From Gammaproteobacteria bacterium (GTDB lineage Bacteria; Pseudomonadota; Gammaproteobacteria; Pseudomonadales; JAUIET01): a stretch of 64,000 nt of DNA. Under the pieces are notes generated by a model. That model saw only the letters and a program-made list of their open reading frames with translations. It was not told the origin of the DNA and ran no database searches. A program made the translations under genes and the position numbers. The first letter of the stretch is position 1, and each line of letters opens with the position of its first letter. This document shows positions 8,865 to 17,495 of the stretch, piece after piece. Location: the NCBI GenBank assembly GCA_030429735.1, contig JAUIET010000003.1, positions 372,001 to 436,000 on the forward strand, given 5' to 3'.

Positions 8865-9653
8865 ATGAAAAAGTCATTCGAAGACGATCTTTCGGAACTA
8901 AAAGCGCGCGCAACTGCAGAGTTTGACGATATAGAAGCGGAACGATTGCACCGCAAACAACGCCTCGCAGCCGGCCTGCGCACCATGGGTCGATTGCATT
9001 TGGCCGAAGGGGTCGCGGGACATGTGACAGTACGTGATCCTGAATACACCGATCGATTTTGGGTAAACCCATTTGGCCACAATTTTAAACTGATGACGGT
9101 AAGCGACCTGATTTGCGTCGATCACACTGGTAAGGTTGTGATTGGAGACCGCCCGGTTAACGCAGCCGCTTTTGCGATTCACAGCGAGTTGCACAAGGCA
9201 CGGCCCGATATAATAGCCGCTGCACATTCTCATTCAATGTATGGGCGTACTTTCTCAACGTTAGGTAAGCCATTAAAGATGATCTCGCAGGATACCACTA
9301 TGTTCTATAACGATGTGGCTCTGTGTGATGATGGCAGTGGAGCCGTCGTCGTGGATACTGAGGTATCGCGAAAAATGGGCGTAGCGCTGGGCAATAAAAA
9401 GGCGCTTATTCATCAAAACCATGGCTTGATTACAACCGGTGGGTCGGTTGATGCGGCCGTTTGGTGGTTTGTCTCTTTGGAGCGATGTTGCCAGAGTCAG
9501 TTACTGGCTGAATCCGCCGGCGAACCAATTGAAATTCCTCAGCACCTGTGTGAAGAGGGCTATGAAGCGCAAGGGCATGATCTGGCAGGCTGGTTTCAGT
9601 TCCAGCCATTTTGGGATGAGCTGGTGGCCCGTGAACCTGAGTTTCTGAACTAG
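8865..9653 (+). CDS. Class II aldolase/adducin-fold protein
   Basis: A 262-residue cytoplasmic protein. Metal ligands of the class II aldolase fold are present: H121 and H123 in AAAHSHSMYGRTFS, and H186 in HQNHGLITTG. GVAGHVTVRDPEYTDRFWVNPFG (about 49-71) is the conserved N-terminal region. The family splits sugar phosphates such as fuculose-1-phosphate. Many bacterial members with this extended N-terminus belong to an aldolase-fold group of unproven chemistry that also includes decarboxylase or hydrolase-like proteins. It is transcribed alone; no sugar kinase or isomerase lies nearby, which argues against a simple sugar pathway. Confidence 0.85.
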   Translation: MKKSFEDDLSELKARATAEFDDIEAERLHRKQRLAAGLRTMGRLHLAEGVAGHVTVRDPEYTDRFWVNPFGHNFKLMTVSDLICVDHTGKVVIGDRPVNAAAFAIHSELHKARPDIIAAAHSHSMYGRTFSTLGKPLKMISQDTTMFYNDVALCDDGSGAVVVDTEVSRKMGVALGNKKALIHQNHGLITTGGSVDAAVWWFVSLERCCQSQLLAESAGEPIEIPQHLCEEGYEAQGHDLAGWFQFQPFWDELVAREPEFLN

Positions 9654-10021
9654 CACTTTTCGATACACAGCCCGGTAACACCTTTGCCTTTTTATCCAGC
9701 TCCTTACACAAATTGGCAGCTCAGGTAACGCCATTGCGCAGAGTGAGTTGTTGTACGGAGCCTGGCCCGACGCTTGCCGGCTATTTATGAACCAGCGTCG
9801 CCGGGCAACTAAGGTTAGACCAGCCTACTACACTGCGCTGAAACATTGACCCTGAGCGGTAACCACCGACAAGGTTTTTGCGATTAGATCAGCCCTGCCC
9901 GGCATTACCGAACTACAAAAACTTTACGCCCTCTTTACGATCGCCTAACACTTCCCGCAGTAACAACTGATTAAGCTCGATCAACTGCAACCTTTTCCGT
10001 CGCAGCATCGTCAGGTGTTAC
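9654..10021. other. Intergenic stretch upstream of the ECF sigma gene
   Basis: No supportable gene is seen in these 368 nt. The stretch holds an imperfect hairpin at 9765-9806 and should contain the promoter for the ECF operon starting at 10022. I could not identify a clear extracytoplasmic-type -35/-10 pair. Confidence 0.5.
9765..9806. repeat. Imperfect inverted repeat (stem-loop)
   Basis: GCCCGACGCT at 9765-9774 pairs with AGCGTCG-CCG-GGC at 9794-9806, a 10-bp match apart from three unpaired bases in the right arm; the loop is 19 nt. No T-run follows, so it is not an ordinary intrinsic terminator. It lies about 110 nt after the aldolase-fold gene and may affect mRNA 3' ends. Confidence 0.35.
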
Positions 10022-10576
10022 ATGAATAATATAATTTCGCTTTTTTCGCGGGCTAACAAAACTCAACCTTTTGAACACCTTGTGGCACCGCACGTTAGCG
10101 GACTGTACAAACAGGCGTATCAATACATGGGGAACGCCAGTGACGCTGACGATCTTCTGCAAGACGTATTACTGGAGCTATTCAACAAACAAGAACAAAT
10201 GTCGCAAGCTGACAACCTGCCTGCCTGGCTTAACCGTTGCCTGTTCCACCGCTTTGTGGATCGCTGCCGCAGCCGGAAGCGCGCGCCCGAATGTGACAAC
10301 ATTGATGACATCAATGTTAGCGATGATCGGCGCAACATGGAGCCCGAGCAATACTGCTTGAACCGCCAGATTATTGCAGGCCTGCAGAATTTGAACCCGA
10401 TACAACGCGCCGTTGTCAGTCTGCATGACATTGGCGGATTCAGTCTGCCGGAACTGGCAGATATTGTTGATATGCCACTGGGTACCTTGAAGTCCCACTT
10501 GCATCGAGCCAGAAAACAACTCAAAAAGAACTTGCAGCTGCAACCTTTTGATGGCCAAGCACGTCAGTCTGTATGA
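10022..10576 (+). CDS. ECF-family RNA polymerase sigma factor
   Basis: A 184-residue sigma factor. Region 2 is YKQAYQYMGNASDADDLLQDVLLELF, with the DAxDLLQD core that binds RNA polymerase. Region 4 is LNPIQRAVVSLHDIGGFSLPELADIVDMPLGTLKSHLHRARKQLK, a helix-turn-helix for the -35 element. The final codons overlap nothing essential in the next gene, whose start lies 13 nt downstream. The next gene encodes a zinc-finger anti-sigma protein, so this is a classic sigma/anti-sigma pair. The genes that follow (repeat protein and outer-membrane barrel) suggest an envelope-related regulon. Confidence 0.92.
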   Translation: MNNIISLFSRANKTQPFEHLVAPHVSGLYKQAYQYMGNASDADDLLQDVLLELFNKQEQMSQADNLPAWLNRCLFHRFVDRCRSRKRAPECDNIDDINVSDDRRNMEPEQYCLNRQIIAGLQNLNPIQRAVVSLHDIGGFSLPELADIVDMPLGTLKSHLHRARKQLKKNLQLQPFDGQARQSV

Positions 10577-10589
10577 GTGGAGATTGAAA

Positions 10590-11306
10590 ATGAAATGTCA
10601 CGAAATAGCAGAGTCGTCCGATGAATTTCTTGACGATAAACTTCAGGCGATGCAGCGTCAGAAGATACAACAGCACCTGGCAAGCTGCACTGTCTGTAGC
10701 GCAACACTGGCTGAGCACAATGAGTACAGAAAGCAGCTGTCTCAATTTTCAGTTCCAGAACCCGCCGCAGGTTACTATGCCCTATTGTTGCGCCAGGCCC
10801 GTGTTAACGGCGAACAGCAAAAACAGCGACACGTAGCGCGACGCTACCGCTTACAGGGCTTTGCTGCAGCAGCAGTTCTCGCGTGCGGAATATTAGCAGC
10901 CTTCAATCTCGGTCAATCCGGTTTACCGTCTGACGCTAGCGCTGAACAATTCGCTCAACAAACCGAACTTGTATCGGAAGAGATCACTGTTCTGATTAAT
11001 GTGCCTGCCGATATGCTCGGGGCCAGACTCGCACTGGAGTTTCCAGAAGAACTAATACCGCACGGTATAGAGCATGGCCAACAATTGGCCTGGCAGCTTG
11101 ACCTGAAAAAAGGCGCCAATGCCATCACTCTGCCGGTGTTGACATCTGGCTCCTTTGCCCATGGCAAAAAGATGCTGGTGTCAGCCCAGATCGAATACAA
11201 CAATAAAAGCAAACTATTTCAACTTCCCGTTGAATTCTTCTCGCCTCACAAAGCCAGGTATGACTTGGTGCCCAGGCACCGCGCTCATGCCACTTACTTT
11301 ATTTAA
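10590..11306 (+). CDS. Zinc-finger anti-sigma factor, single-pass membrane protein
   Basis: A 238-residue protein. I chose the ATG at 10590 because GGAG at 10579-10582 is correctly spaced and the protein then begins MKCHEIAESSDEFLDDKL, the start of an anti-sigma zinc finger (zf-HC2). C3 with H-x3-C-x2-C (HLASCTVC) supplies the metal site. A basic stretch, KQRHVARRYRLQGF, precedes the membrane span AAAAVLACGILAAFNLG. The rest is a periplasmic domain with a beta-rich VPADMLGARLALEFPEELIP-type pattern, possibly the sensor. The family binds its sigma factor at the inner membrane and releases it on an envelope or redox signal. An in-frame ATG at 10548 lies inside the sigma gene and is less likely. 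Confidence 0.85.
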   Translation: MKCHEIAESSDEFLDDKLQAMQRQKIQQHLASCTVCSATLAEHNEYRKQLSQFSVPEPAAGYYALLLRQARVNGEQQKQRHVARRYRLQGFAAAAVLACGILAAFNLGQSGLPSDASAEQFAQQTELVSEEITVLINVPADMLGARLALEFPEELIPHGIEHGQQLAWQLDLKKGANAITLPVLTSGSFAHGKKMLVSAQIEYNNKSKLFQLPVEFFSPHKARYDLVPRHRAHATYFI

Positions 11307-11322
11307 CGAATGAGGAATTATC

Positions 11323-12000
11323 ATGAAACATGTATTAAGCAAGTCTATTCTATTTACAGCTATAACTGCCGTGAGTATTGCTGCTGGAGCAGCTGAAGAC
11401 GACGTTGACCTAGACGATATAACGATGAATATAGTTACTGACAGCACCTTTGAGGCTACTCAACTGAACCGCCCTGACCGTCGAGCAATCATGCAGTATC
11501 GGGCAAACACGGAGACAGGCATGCCAGACGCAGAAAGCCGTGCCGAATTCTGGCAACAACGCGCTGATAATCTGCCAGATGATGCACAGCAACCCTCTGA
11601 AGAAATGCGTGCTCACTTCGAAGCACTGCATGAAGCACTGGCTTCTGGTGACACAGCGGCGGCGGCTGATATTCGCGAGCAGATCGAGTCGCAAATGAGC
11701 GAATTGGGCTTGGAGATTCCTGAAGGCGTTCCAGATTTTACAGGCGGGCGCCCTGAAGGAGCCCCGGAGTTAGGTGAAGGTCGCAAGCCACAAGGCGTGC
11801 CTGATTTCGTTAACCGACGTCCTGAGGGCGCGCCTGGCTTCGACGGTGGCGGCAGACCCGATTTTGCAGGAGAGCGCCCGGAAGGTGCACCTTCGCGCGA
11901 CGAAATTCGCGAGATCATCGAATCTGGTGACGAAGACGCCATTGCTGAGTTGCGCGAAGTCTGGGCAGAGCGCAAAAGCCGCGGCCGACCACAGGACTAA
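11323..12000 (+). CDS. Secreted acidic protein with RPEGAP repeats, unknown function
   Basis: A 225-residue protein with a Sec signal peptide (about 1-25, ending near AGAAEDD). The mature N-terminus is very acidic (EDDVDLDDITMNIV). From about residue 128 the chain becomes Gly/Pro/Glu/Arg-rich, with alternating GVPDF and RPEGAP units (three RPEGAP copies), probably extended or disordered. The end, RDEIREIIESGDEDAIAELREVWAERKSRGR, is a predicted charged helix. I recognise no known domain. It starts 16 nt after the anti-sigma gene, so it is co-transcribed with the sigma pair, and an intrinsic terminator follows. It may be an exported structural or signalling protein; the function is unknown. Confidence 0.75.
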   Translation: MKHVLSKSILFTAITAVSIAAGAAEDDVDLDDITMNIVTDSTFEATQLNRPDRRAIMQYRANTETGMPDAESRAEFWQQRADNLPDDAQQPSEEMRAHFEALHEALASGDTAAAADIREQIESQMSELGLEIPEGVPDFTGGRPEGAPELGEGRKPQGVPDFVNRRPEGAPGFDGGGRPDFAGERPEGAPSRDEIREIIESGDEDAIAELREVWAERKSRGRPQD

Positions 12001-12038
12001 CTCTGAACGTAAACGGACCTTTGCCTTGATTTAGAGGT

Positions 12039-12073
12039 GAACGCGACCTCGTACTGAGGTCGCGTTCTTTTTT
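12039..12073 (+). terminator. Rho-independent terminator after the sigma/anti-sigma/repeat-protein operon
   Basis: A perfect 12-bp stem, GAACGCGACCTC (12039-12050) with GAGGTCGCGTTC (12056-12067), has a 5-nt loop GTACT and is followed by six T residues. It separates the repeat-protein gene from the downstream TPR-barrel gene, so the latter depends on read-through or its own promoter. Confidence 0.9.
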
Positions 12074-12123
12074 AATTGCGCACGGTCTGGCTGTTTTGAA
12101 CGATTCAATGAGGTTAAACAACG

Positions 12124-13443
12124 ATGAAAAAAACAGTGCTGGCAGGTGCATTGTTGCTATTGAGTTTTGTTGCACAGAGTAAAGATCTTTCGGCCGAAAT
12201 ATTAGAACAAAAAGCAAGGGCGAATTTTGAGTCAGGCAACTTTGAACAGGCACTGGAATATTATGTTGCAATAAACAACCATCGGGAGGGTGCCGAACAC
12301 TCAACAAGCGTGCGGTATAACATCGCGGTTTGTCATTACAAATTGCAACAATGGGAGCAAGCAAAAAAATTATTCACCCAGTTACACAATGAACAAATAG
12401 AAGAGCCTCGGATTACATACAGCCTTGCCGTAGTGGAAAAAAACCTTGGAAATACTCAACGCGCTGCCGCGCTTTTTCTAGAAGTCTCAGCGCTCAGCAA
12501 CGATTCAACACTCAGCGATGCCGCCCGCAAGCAATACCGATCACTATATAGCTCAGGCAATTCCACCACACAAACCACACGTAGCCATAAGCCACTAAAC
12601 CTCAGTATTGAGCTGCATAAGGGCAACGACAATAACGTATTGCAACCCAGCGATCTCAGCAGTACCGGCCGCAGTGACCGCTTTACCGAAGCAATAGCAA
12701 TGGCAAGCTGGCAATCAGACGAGCCGGCGAGAAATCGTTGGGTAGTGGATGGCTTCGCGTACGCGTCACGTTACGACACTGTTGATGAATACGACTTTGA
12801 TATGCTGGACATTGGCCTTCGCAAATATTTACCAACCCATTCCGGCCGCTGGTTCTGGGGCTTACGAAGCAACATCAGCGCGCTAGGAGGTGATGCTTAT
12901 CTTCATAGCAGCAGTGCACAGTTAGGCGCTGAAGGTTGGTTGCAAGAACACTACAAATGGCAGGCCAGTTATCAGCTTAAAAACCACCGAAGTTTAAACG
13001 AGCAATTTGATCCCTTTGCCGGGGGCTCACACAGACTCAATCTTAACCTGTCCGGAAGTCTGCTTGATAACGGACAATGGAAGCTCGGCTATCGCTACGA
13101 GTACGATGATAGAGACGACCTCGACCTCGGCGACCTGTTCACCAGCTATTCCGCTCGGCGTCACAGTGTCCACGCCGACTGGGGGCTTAAGTGGGGGAAA
13201 TGGAGTGGCAAATTATCGGCAAGCTATCGTAACAGCGACTATATGGACAACAACATTATGCTCGATGGCAGTAGCGCTCTGCGAAAAGACCAACGCGTAA
13301 AACTGTCTTTTCGCAATAGCTGGGCACTGTTCGAAGATTGGTCATTGTCGAGTGAATATTCCTACGCTAACAATGAATCCAACATAGAGGCCTATGATTT
13401 CGATCGACACATGCTGATGTTTGGTGTGCGCTGGGATTGGTAA
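12124..13443 (+). CDS. TPR plus outer-membrane beta-barrel protein, Slam-like layout
   Basis: A 439-residue exported protein. A Sec signal peptide (1-19, ending QS|KD) is followed by TPR-type helices to about residue 145 (ARANFESGNFEQALEYYVAI, YNIAVCHYKLQQWEQAKKLF). Then come about 290 residues of alternating aromatic/polar beta-strands ending in the terminal strand MLMFGVRWDW, as expected for BAM insertion. N-terminal TPR plus a C-terminal barrel is the architecture of Slam (surface lipoprotein assembly modulator, DUF560) proteins, which export surface lipoproteins or soluble haemophores. LSIELHKGNDNNV at the barrel start resembles that family. Assignment to Slam is inference from layout. 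It lies after the terminator at 12039-12073. Confidence 0.7.
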   Translation: MKKTVLAGALLLLSFVAQSKDLSAEILEQKARANFESGNFEQALEYYVAINNHREGAEHSTSVRYNIAVCHYKLQQWEQAKKLFTQLHNEQIEEPRITYSLAVVEKNLGNTQRAAALFLEVSALSNDSTLSDAARKQYRSLYSSGNSTTQTTRSHKPLNLSIELHKGNDNNVLQPSDLSSTGRSDRFTEAIAMASWQSDEPARNRWVVDGFAYASRYDTVDEYDFDMLDIGLRKYLPTHSGRWFWGLRSNISALGGDAYLHSSSAQLGAEGWLQEHYKWQASYQLKNHRSLNEQFDPFAGGSHRLNLNLSGSLLDNGQWKLGYRYEYDDRDDLDLGDLFTSYSARRHSVHADWGLKWGKWSGKLSASYRNSDYMDNNIMLDGSSALRKDQRVKLSFRNSWALFEDWSLSSEYSYANNESNIEAYDFDRHMLMFGVRWDW

Positions 13444-13552
13444 ACGTTCCGCTGCTCGACAAGTCCTAGTGTCCGTCAACTGCGATTCCTTACCGCTATT
13501 TGGAGAAGAACTGGTAAACTCTGCAGCGAACTGGAAACCACCGGCGAACACA

Positions 13553-14332
13553 ATGATCGACTTTTATGGCATGGGCAGCCCCAATGTGCTCAAGGTAGCA
13601 ATTCTGCTCGAAGAGCTGGGGCTTGAATATCGAAGCCATCGCGTGGGTGTACTGAACGGAGAAAACTACGAAGCTGACTTTTTGAAGCTAAACCCGATCG
13701 CAAAAGTACCGGTTATCATCGACCATGATGGCGCAGGGCCAGACCAGCCCATATTTGAATCCGGGGCTATCCTCATTTACCTTGCCGAAACCTATCACTC
13801 GCCGCTATTGCCGAGCAGTGGCAGTCAACGCTGGGAAACTCTCCAGTGGCTGATGTTCCAGATGTCACTGGTTGGCCCAATGCTGGGCCAGGTGAACCAC
13901 TTTCAATTGCAACCCAGTGAGGAAAACAGTTACGCGGCGAGGCGCTACCGTGACCAGGCGGCCAGAGCGCTCAAAATCATAGATGATCGTCTGACTGTAT
14001 CGCCATTTCTGGGCGGTGAAAATTATTCAATTGCCGACATCGCCGTGCACCCGTGGATGGGGTACATCACGCGGCATCAGCTGGACGAAAACGATTACCC
14101 CAAACTGATAGAATGGCGGACTTTGCTGGATCAAAGGCCCGCGTTCAAACGAGGTGCGGCAGCGATAGCAGAAATGGACGCCATGGCCCCCGCAAACACT
14201 GGCTTGCCAACTGACCAGGAAATGGATAAATTCTTTGCGCGTCGAAGCCCCGGACCCAAAGTGGATCTGCTCAATTATTTAGGCAAGGGACCAATGTTCA
14301 CCACGGAAGCGGATAAACACGCCAAGGATTGA
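13553..14332 (+). CDS. Glutathione S-transferase family protein (YghU/YfcG-like)
   Basis: A 259-residue cytoplasmic protein. I chose the ATG at 13553 because the fold begins there (MIDFYGMGSPNVLKVAILLEELGL); a more upstream ATG would add a 44-residue tail overlapping the previous gene. The N-terminal thioredoxin-like half has LNPIAKVPVIIDHDG (cis-Pro region) and FESGAILIYLAETY (glutathione-binding Glu-Ser). The C-terminal helical half contains GENYSIADIAVHPW. This resembles nu-class/YghU-type GSTs that act as disulfide-bond reductases. It lies 37 nt upstream of the arsenate-resistance pair GAPDH-ArsJ in the same direction, so a thiol-related role in that operon is plausible but unproven. Confidence 0.85.
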   Translation: MIDFYGMGSPNVLKVAILLEELGLEYRSHRVGVLNGENYEADFLKLNPIAKVPVIIDHDGAGPDQPIFESGAILIYLAETYHSPLLPSSGSQRWETLQWLMFQMSLVGPMLGQVNHFQLQPSEENSYAARRYRDQAARALKIIDDRLTVSPFLGGENYSIADIAVHPWMGYITRHQLDENDYPKLIEWRTLLDQRPAFKRGAAAIAEMDAMAPANTGLPTDQEMDKFFARRSPGPKVDLLNYLGKGPMFTTEADKHAKD

Positions 14333-14369
14333 ATACGCCGCTACCACCTCTTTTATTGGAACGTAATCT

Positions 14370-15374
14370 ATGACGACCAAAGTAGGCATTAATGGTTTTG
14401 GGCGCATGGGTCGCTTGATCATGAGAGCGGCCTGGAACTGGGACGAGATCGAGTTCGTTCAGATCAATGACCCCGGCGGCGACGCCACCACACTGGCGCA
14501 TTTACTGAAGTTTGACTCGGTGCATGGCCAATGGCCTAACGCGGTAAGCGTAGACGGCAATCAAATCCGTATTGGAGCTGTATCGATTATCTGTAGCCGC
14601 AACAAAGCTATTGAAGACACAGACTGGAGTGGGTGTGACTTGGTCATCGAAGCGTCCGGTAAAATGAAAAGCAAATCCGTACTGCAAGCGTATCTCGACC
14701 AGGGCGTAAAGCGCGTTGTTGTCACCGCCCCGGTGAAGGAAGAAGGCGTTTTGAATGTTGTAATGGGCGTGAACGATCATTTGTACGACCCTGCGAATCA
14801 CCCGATTGTAACGGCTGCGTCATGCACGACCAATTGTTTGGCCCCAGTTGTAAAGGTAGTTAACGAGAAACTCGGTATCAAACACGGTTCAATGACATCG
14901 ATTCACTCGGTAACCAACACCCAGACTATTCTTGATGCACCGCATAAAGACCCTCGGCGGGCACGAGCGTGCTCGATGAGTTTGATTCCCACAACCACAG
15001 GCTCTGCTACCGCCATCACTCATATTTTTCCTGAATTGACGGGCAAGCTGAATGGCCACGCCGTGCGTGTTCCGTTAAGCAACGCCTCGCTATGCGATTG
15101 CGTATTCGAAGTAAAACGCGCTACCAACGCAGATGAAGTAAATTCACTGCTAGAGCATGCCGCTGACAACGAACTGCAAGGAATTCTTGGTTACGAAGAA
15201 CGCCCGCTGGTGTCCATTGACTACAGAACCGACCCTCGCTCGGCGATTGTTGATGCACTATCAACAATGGTGGTTAATGATACCCAGGTGAAACTCTATG
15301 TGTGGTACGACAATGAATGGGGTTACGCCAATCGCGCCGCCGAGCTTATGCGGAAGGTAAGCCAGCTCGTTTAA
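14370..15374 (+). CDS. ArsJ-associated glyceraldehyde-3-phosphate dehydrogenase
   Basis: A 334-residue type I GAPDH. The NAD site [10 protein letters not shown] is at 6-15, the catalytic Cys152 is in [11 protein letters not shown], and [11 protein letters not shown] is near the C-terminus. The N-terminal features [18 protein letters not shown] and LKFDSVHG match the group found next to ArsJ. In that system GAPDH uses arsenate instead of phosphate and makes 1-arseno-3-phosphoglycerate, which ArsJ exports before it hydrolyses outside. The arsJ gene follows after 20 nt, which supports arsenate detoxification rather than central glycolysis. Confidence 0.9.
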   Translation: MTTKVGINGFGRMGRLIMRAAWNWDEIEFVQINDPGGDATTLAHLLKFDSVHGQWPNAVSVDGNQIRIGAVSIICSRNKAIEDTDWSGCDLVIEASGKMKSKSVLQAYLDQGVKRVVVTAPVKEEGVLNVVMGVNDHLYDPANHPIVTAASCTTNCLAPVVKVVNEKLGIKHGSMTSIHSVTNTQTILDAPHKDPRRARACSMSLIPTTTGSATAITHIFPELTGKLNGHAVRVPLSNASLCDCVFEVKRATNADEVNSLLEHAADNELQGILGYEERPLVSIDYRTDPRSAIVDALSTMVVNDTQVKLYVWYDNEWGYANRAAELMRKVSQLV

Positions 15375-15394
15375 GCAATAGATAACCCACGCCC

Positions 15395-16606
15395 ATGCGC
15401 GAATCACAATTGTCGCCAGATGTTCGCCAGTACCTGATCGTTACTGGCAACTACTGGATGTTTACCCTGACCGATGGCGCACTGCGCATGTTGGTGGTCT
15501 TGCATTTTCATCAGCTGGGCTACAGCCCATTGCAGATAGCGTTGCTGTTTTTGTTTTACGAAGTATTCGGTGTTATCACGAATTTGCTGGGCGGCTGGCT
15601 TGGCGCGCACTGGGGCTTGAACAAAACGATGAACATCGGCCTGTGCTTGCAGGTACTGGCATTGAGCATGTTACTCGTTCCGGCTTCGGCGTTGACGCCC
15701 GCCTGGGTTATGGCGGCGCAGGCGCTATCCGGTGTTGCCAAAGACCTGAACAAAATGAGCGCCAAGAGTGCCATCAAGTTGTTGGTTCCCGAGCAGCAGC
15801 AAGGCAAGCTGTACCACTGGGTCACTTTGTTGACCGGATCCAAAAATGCGTTGAAAGGGTTTGGCTTTTTTCTTGGTGCTGCATTGCTGACCACGCTGGG
15901 TTTCAAAGGCGCTGTAGTACTTATGGCAGTGGTACTGGCCTTAGTTGCGATACTCAGTGTACTGCTACTGACTAAAGAGTTCGGCAAATCCAGCTACAAA
16001 CCGAAATTCACTCAGCTGTTTTCCAAAAGCCCCGCTCTGAACTATTTGTCGGCCGCACGTTTGTTTCTGTTTGGTGCGCGCGACGTCTGGTTCGTGGTTG
16101 CTTTACCCGTCTACCTGAGCGCGACACTTGACTGGAGCCACGAATTTGTCGGCGGATTTCTCGCACTGTGGGTTATTGGCTACGGCATCGTTCAGGCAAA
16201 TGCGCCGCGTATTACTGGTATGAACTCTGGACAGACTCCGGATGGTCGTACTGCGTTTCTGTGGGCAATGACTTTGGCGGGCGTACCCGCATTGCTGGCA
16301 ATCGCCTTGCTGGTATCTTCGCACGCGGCACTTATACTTGTGAGCGGCTTGCTGGTGTTTGGCGTGTTGTTTGCGATTAACTCGTCAGTGCACAGCTTTC
16401 TGGTAGTCAGTTACGCAGATTCCGACGGCGTTTCTTTGGATGTCGGTTTTTACTATATGGCCAATGCCATGGGGCGGCTTATTGGTACGGTTTTGTCTGG
16501 TTGGCTTTTTCAAACCTCTGGCCTGGTAGCATGCTTATTGGTTTCTTCCGTGTTTGTTATTGTTGCCGCACTGTTGGCCAGGCTGTTGCCTGTGCACACG
16601 CCCTGA
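15395..16606 (+). CDS. arsJ: ArsJ, organoarsenical (1-arseno-3-phosphoglycerate) efflux permease
   Basis: A 403-residue MFS protein with about 11-12 hydrophobic segments. The start RQYLIVTGNYWMFTLTDGAL, the LVVLHFHQLGYSPLQIALLF segment, GVAKDLNKMSAKSAIKLLVP and KNALKGFGFFLGA are characteristic of ArsJ rather than general MFS drug pumps. ArsJ exports the unstable arsenyl ester produced by the adjacent GAPDH. No arsR repressor or arsenate reductase is visible within this window, so regulation is either constitutive or by a gene elsewhere. Confidence 0.92.
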   Translation: MRESQLSPDVRQYLIVTGNYWMFTLTDGALRMLVVLHFHQLGYSPLQIALLFLFYEVFGVITNLLGGWLGAHWGLNKTMNIGLCLQVLALSMLLVPASALTPAWVMAAQALSGVAKDLNKMSAKSAIKLLVPEQQQGKLYHWVTLLTGSKNALKGFGFFLGAALLTTLGFKGAVVLMAVVLALVAILSVLLLTKEFGKSSYKPKFTQLFSKSPALNYLSAARLFLFGARDVWFVVALPVYLSATLDWSHEFVGGFLALWVIGYGIVQANAPRITGMNSGQTPDGRTAFLWAMTLAGVPALLAIALLVSSHAALILVSGLLVFGVLFAINSSVHSFLVVSYADSDGVSLDVGFYYMANAMGRLIGTVLSGWLFQTSGLVACLLVSSVFVIVAALLARLLPVHTP

Positions 16607-16711
16607 AAATGATGCCTGATTCACACAACAGTAACCCGAGCAGCAATGGAGGAATGAAAAGCCAAAGCCAGGAATGCGGGCTTGTGGGCTCTGGCAAACG
16701 CAACCCGGCCG

Positions 16712-17431
16712 CTACTTCAGCTTACCTGTCAGTTGCAGAAAAAAGCCTGCGAAAAATAAATACGCAGAAGACAACACAATGACCGCGTCTACCAGCATCG
16801 GTGGGTCAAGCTGGTAGTAGATGGCAAGTAAACCGCTGACCAACCATAACGCAGACGCCGTGAGGCTCGGCACCCGCCATACCTTCACGCGTACCGGGTG
16901 AATAAACAGCATGGGTGTAAATGTCAGAATCGCACAGGCGGCTACCACCAACATGGAAAAATATTCGTTGGGCGATAACACGAACAAGCCAAAAACCACC
17001 ATGTTCCAGACTACGGGAAAACCAACAAACCCATAATCTTCACTCTTCATGCGTGTGTCTGCGTAATAAATTGCAGAGGTAACCACAATAACAGCAGCGG
17101 CAATGAAAGACGCGTACATGCCCAGCAAGCCGCTTTGATACAAGGCAAACGCAGGTAACATAACGTAGGAAAAATAGTCGATCACCGCATCCAGAATATC
17201 GCCTGAAAAATGCGGCCACCATTTCTTTACCTCTAGTTTTCGCGCTAGAGGTCCATCCACCGCATCCACGAACAGGGCAATTCCCATCCAAAGAAACATT
17301 TCCGGAAACTGGTTTTCAGCAGCAGCAACCAATGCAAGAAAGGCAAAGAATGCGCCTGAAGCAGTTAGCAGATGGACACCAAATGCCCACAAGGAATTTC
17401 TGGAGAGGCCGAACACGAACACCTGACTCAA
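16712..17431 (-). CDS. pcs: Phosphatidylcholine synthase (CDP-alcohol phosphatidyltransferase)
   Basis: A 239-residue integral inner-membrane enzyme. The CDP-alcohol motif is D56-x2-D59-G60-x2-A63-R64, then G77-x3-D81-x3-D85. The long gap between R64 and G77 and the WWPHFSGDILDAVIDYFSYV context are typical of bacterial Pcs, which condenses CDP-diacylglycerol directly with choline. About eight membrane spans are visible. It implies that this organism takes up choline and makes phosphatidylcholine, common in host-associated and marine bacteria. It is convergent with arsJ and divergent from ytoQ. Confidence 0.88.
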   Translation of the reverse strand: MSQVFVFGLSRNSLWAFGVHLLTASGAFFAFLALVAAAENQFPEMFLWMGIALFVDAVDGPLARKLEVKKWWPHFSGDILDAVIDYFSYVMLPAFALYQSGLLGMYASFIAAAVIVVTSAIYYADTRMKSEDYGFVGFPVVWNMVVFGLFVLSPNEYFSMLVVAACAILTFTPMLFIHPVRVKVWRVPSLTASALWLVSGLLAIYYQLDPPMLVDAVIVLSSAYLFFAGFFLQLTGKLK

Positions 17432-17495
17432 AGAAGTATAATGTCTGCCATTCTATTCCAAGACAGACTCAAGCAGCGCAATTAAGGTTTAATTT

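Noticed and set aside
13421..13552. Longer N-terminus for the GST gene from an upstream ATG
   Set aside because: The extra 44 residues overlap the end of the barrel gene and lack GST features; the fold begins at the ATG at 13553.
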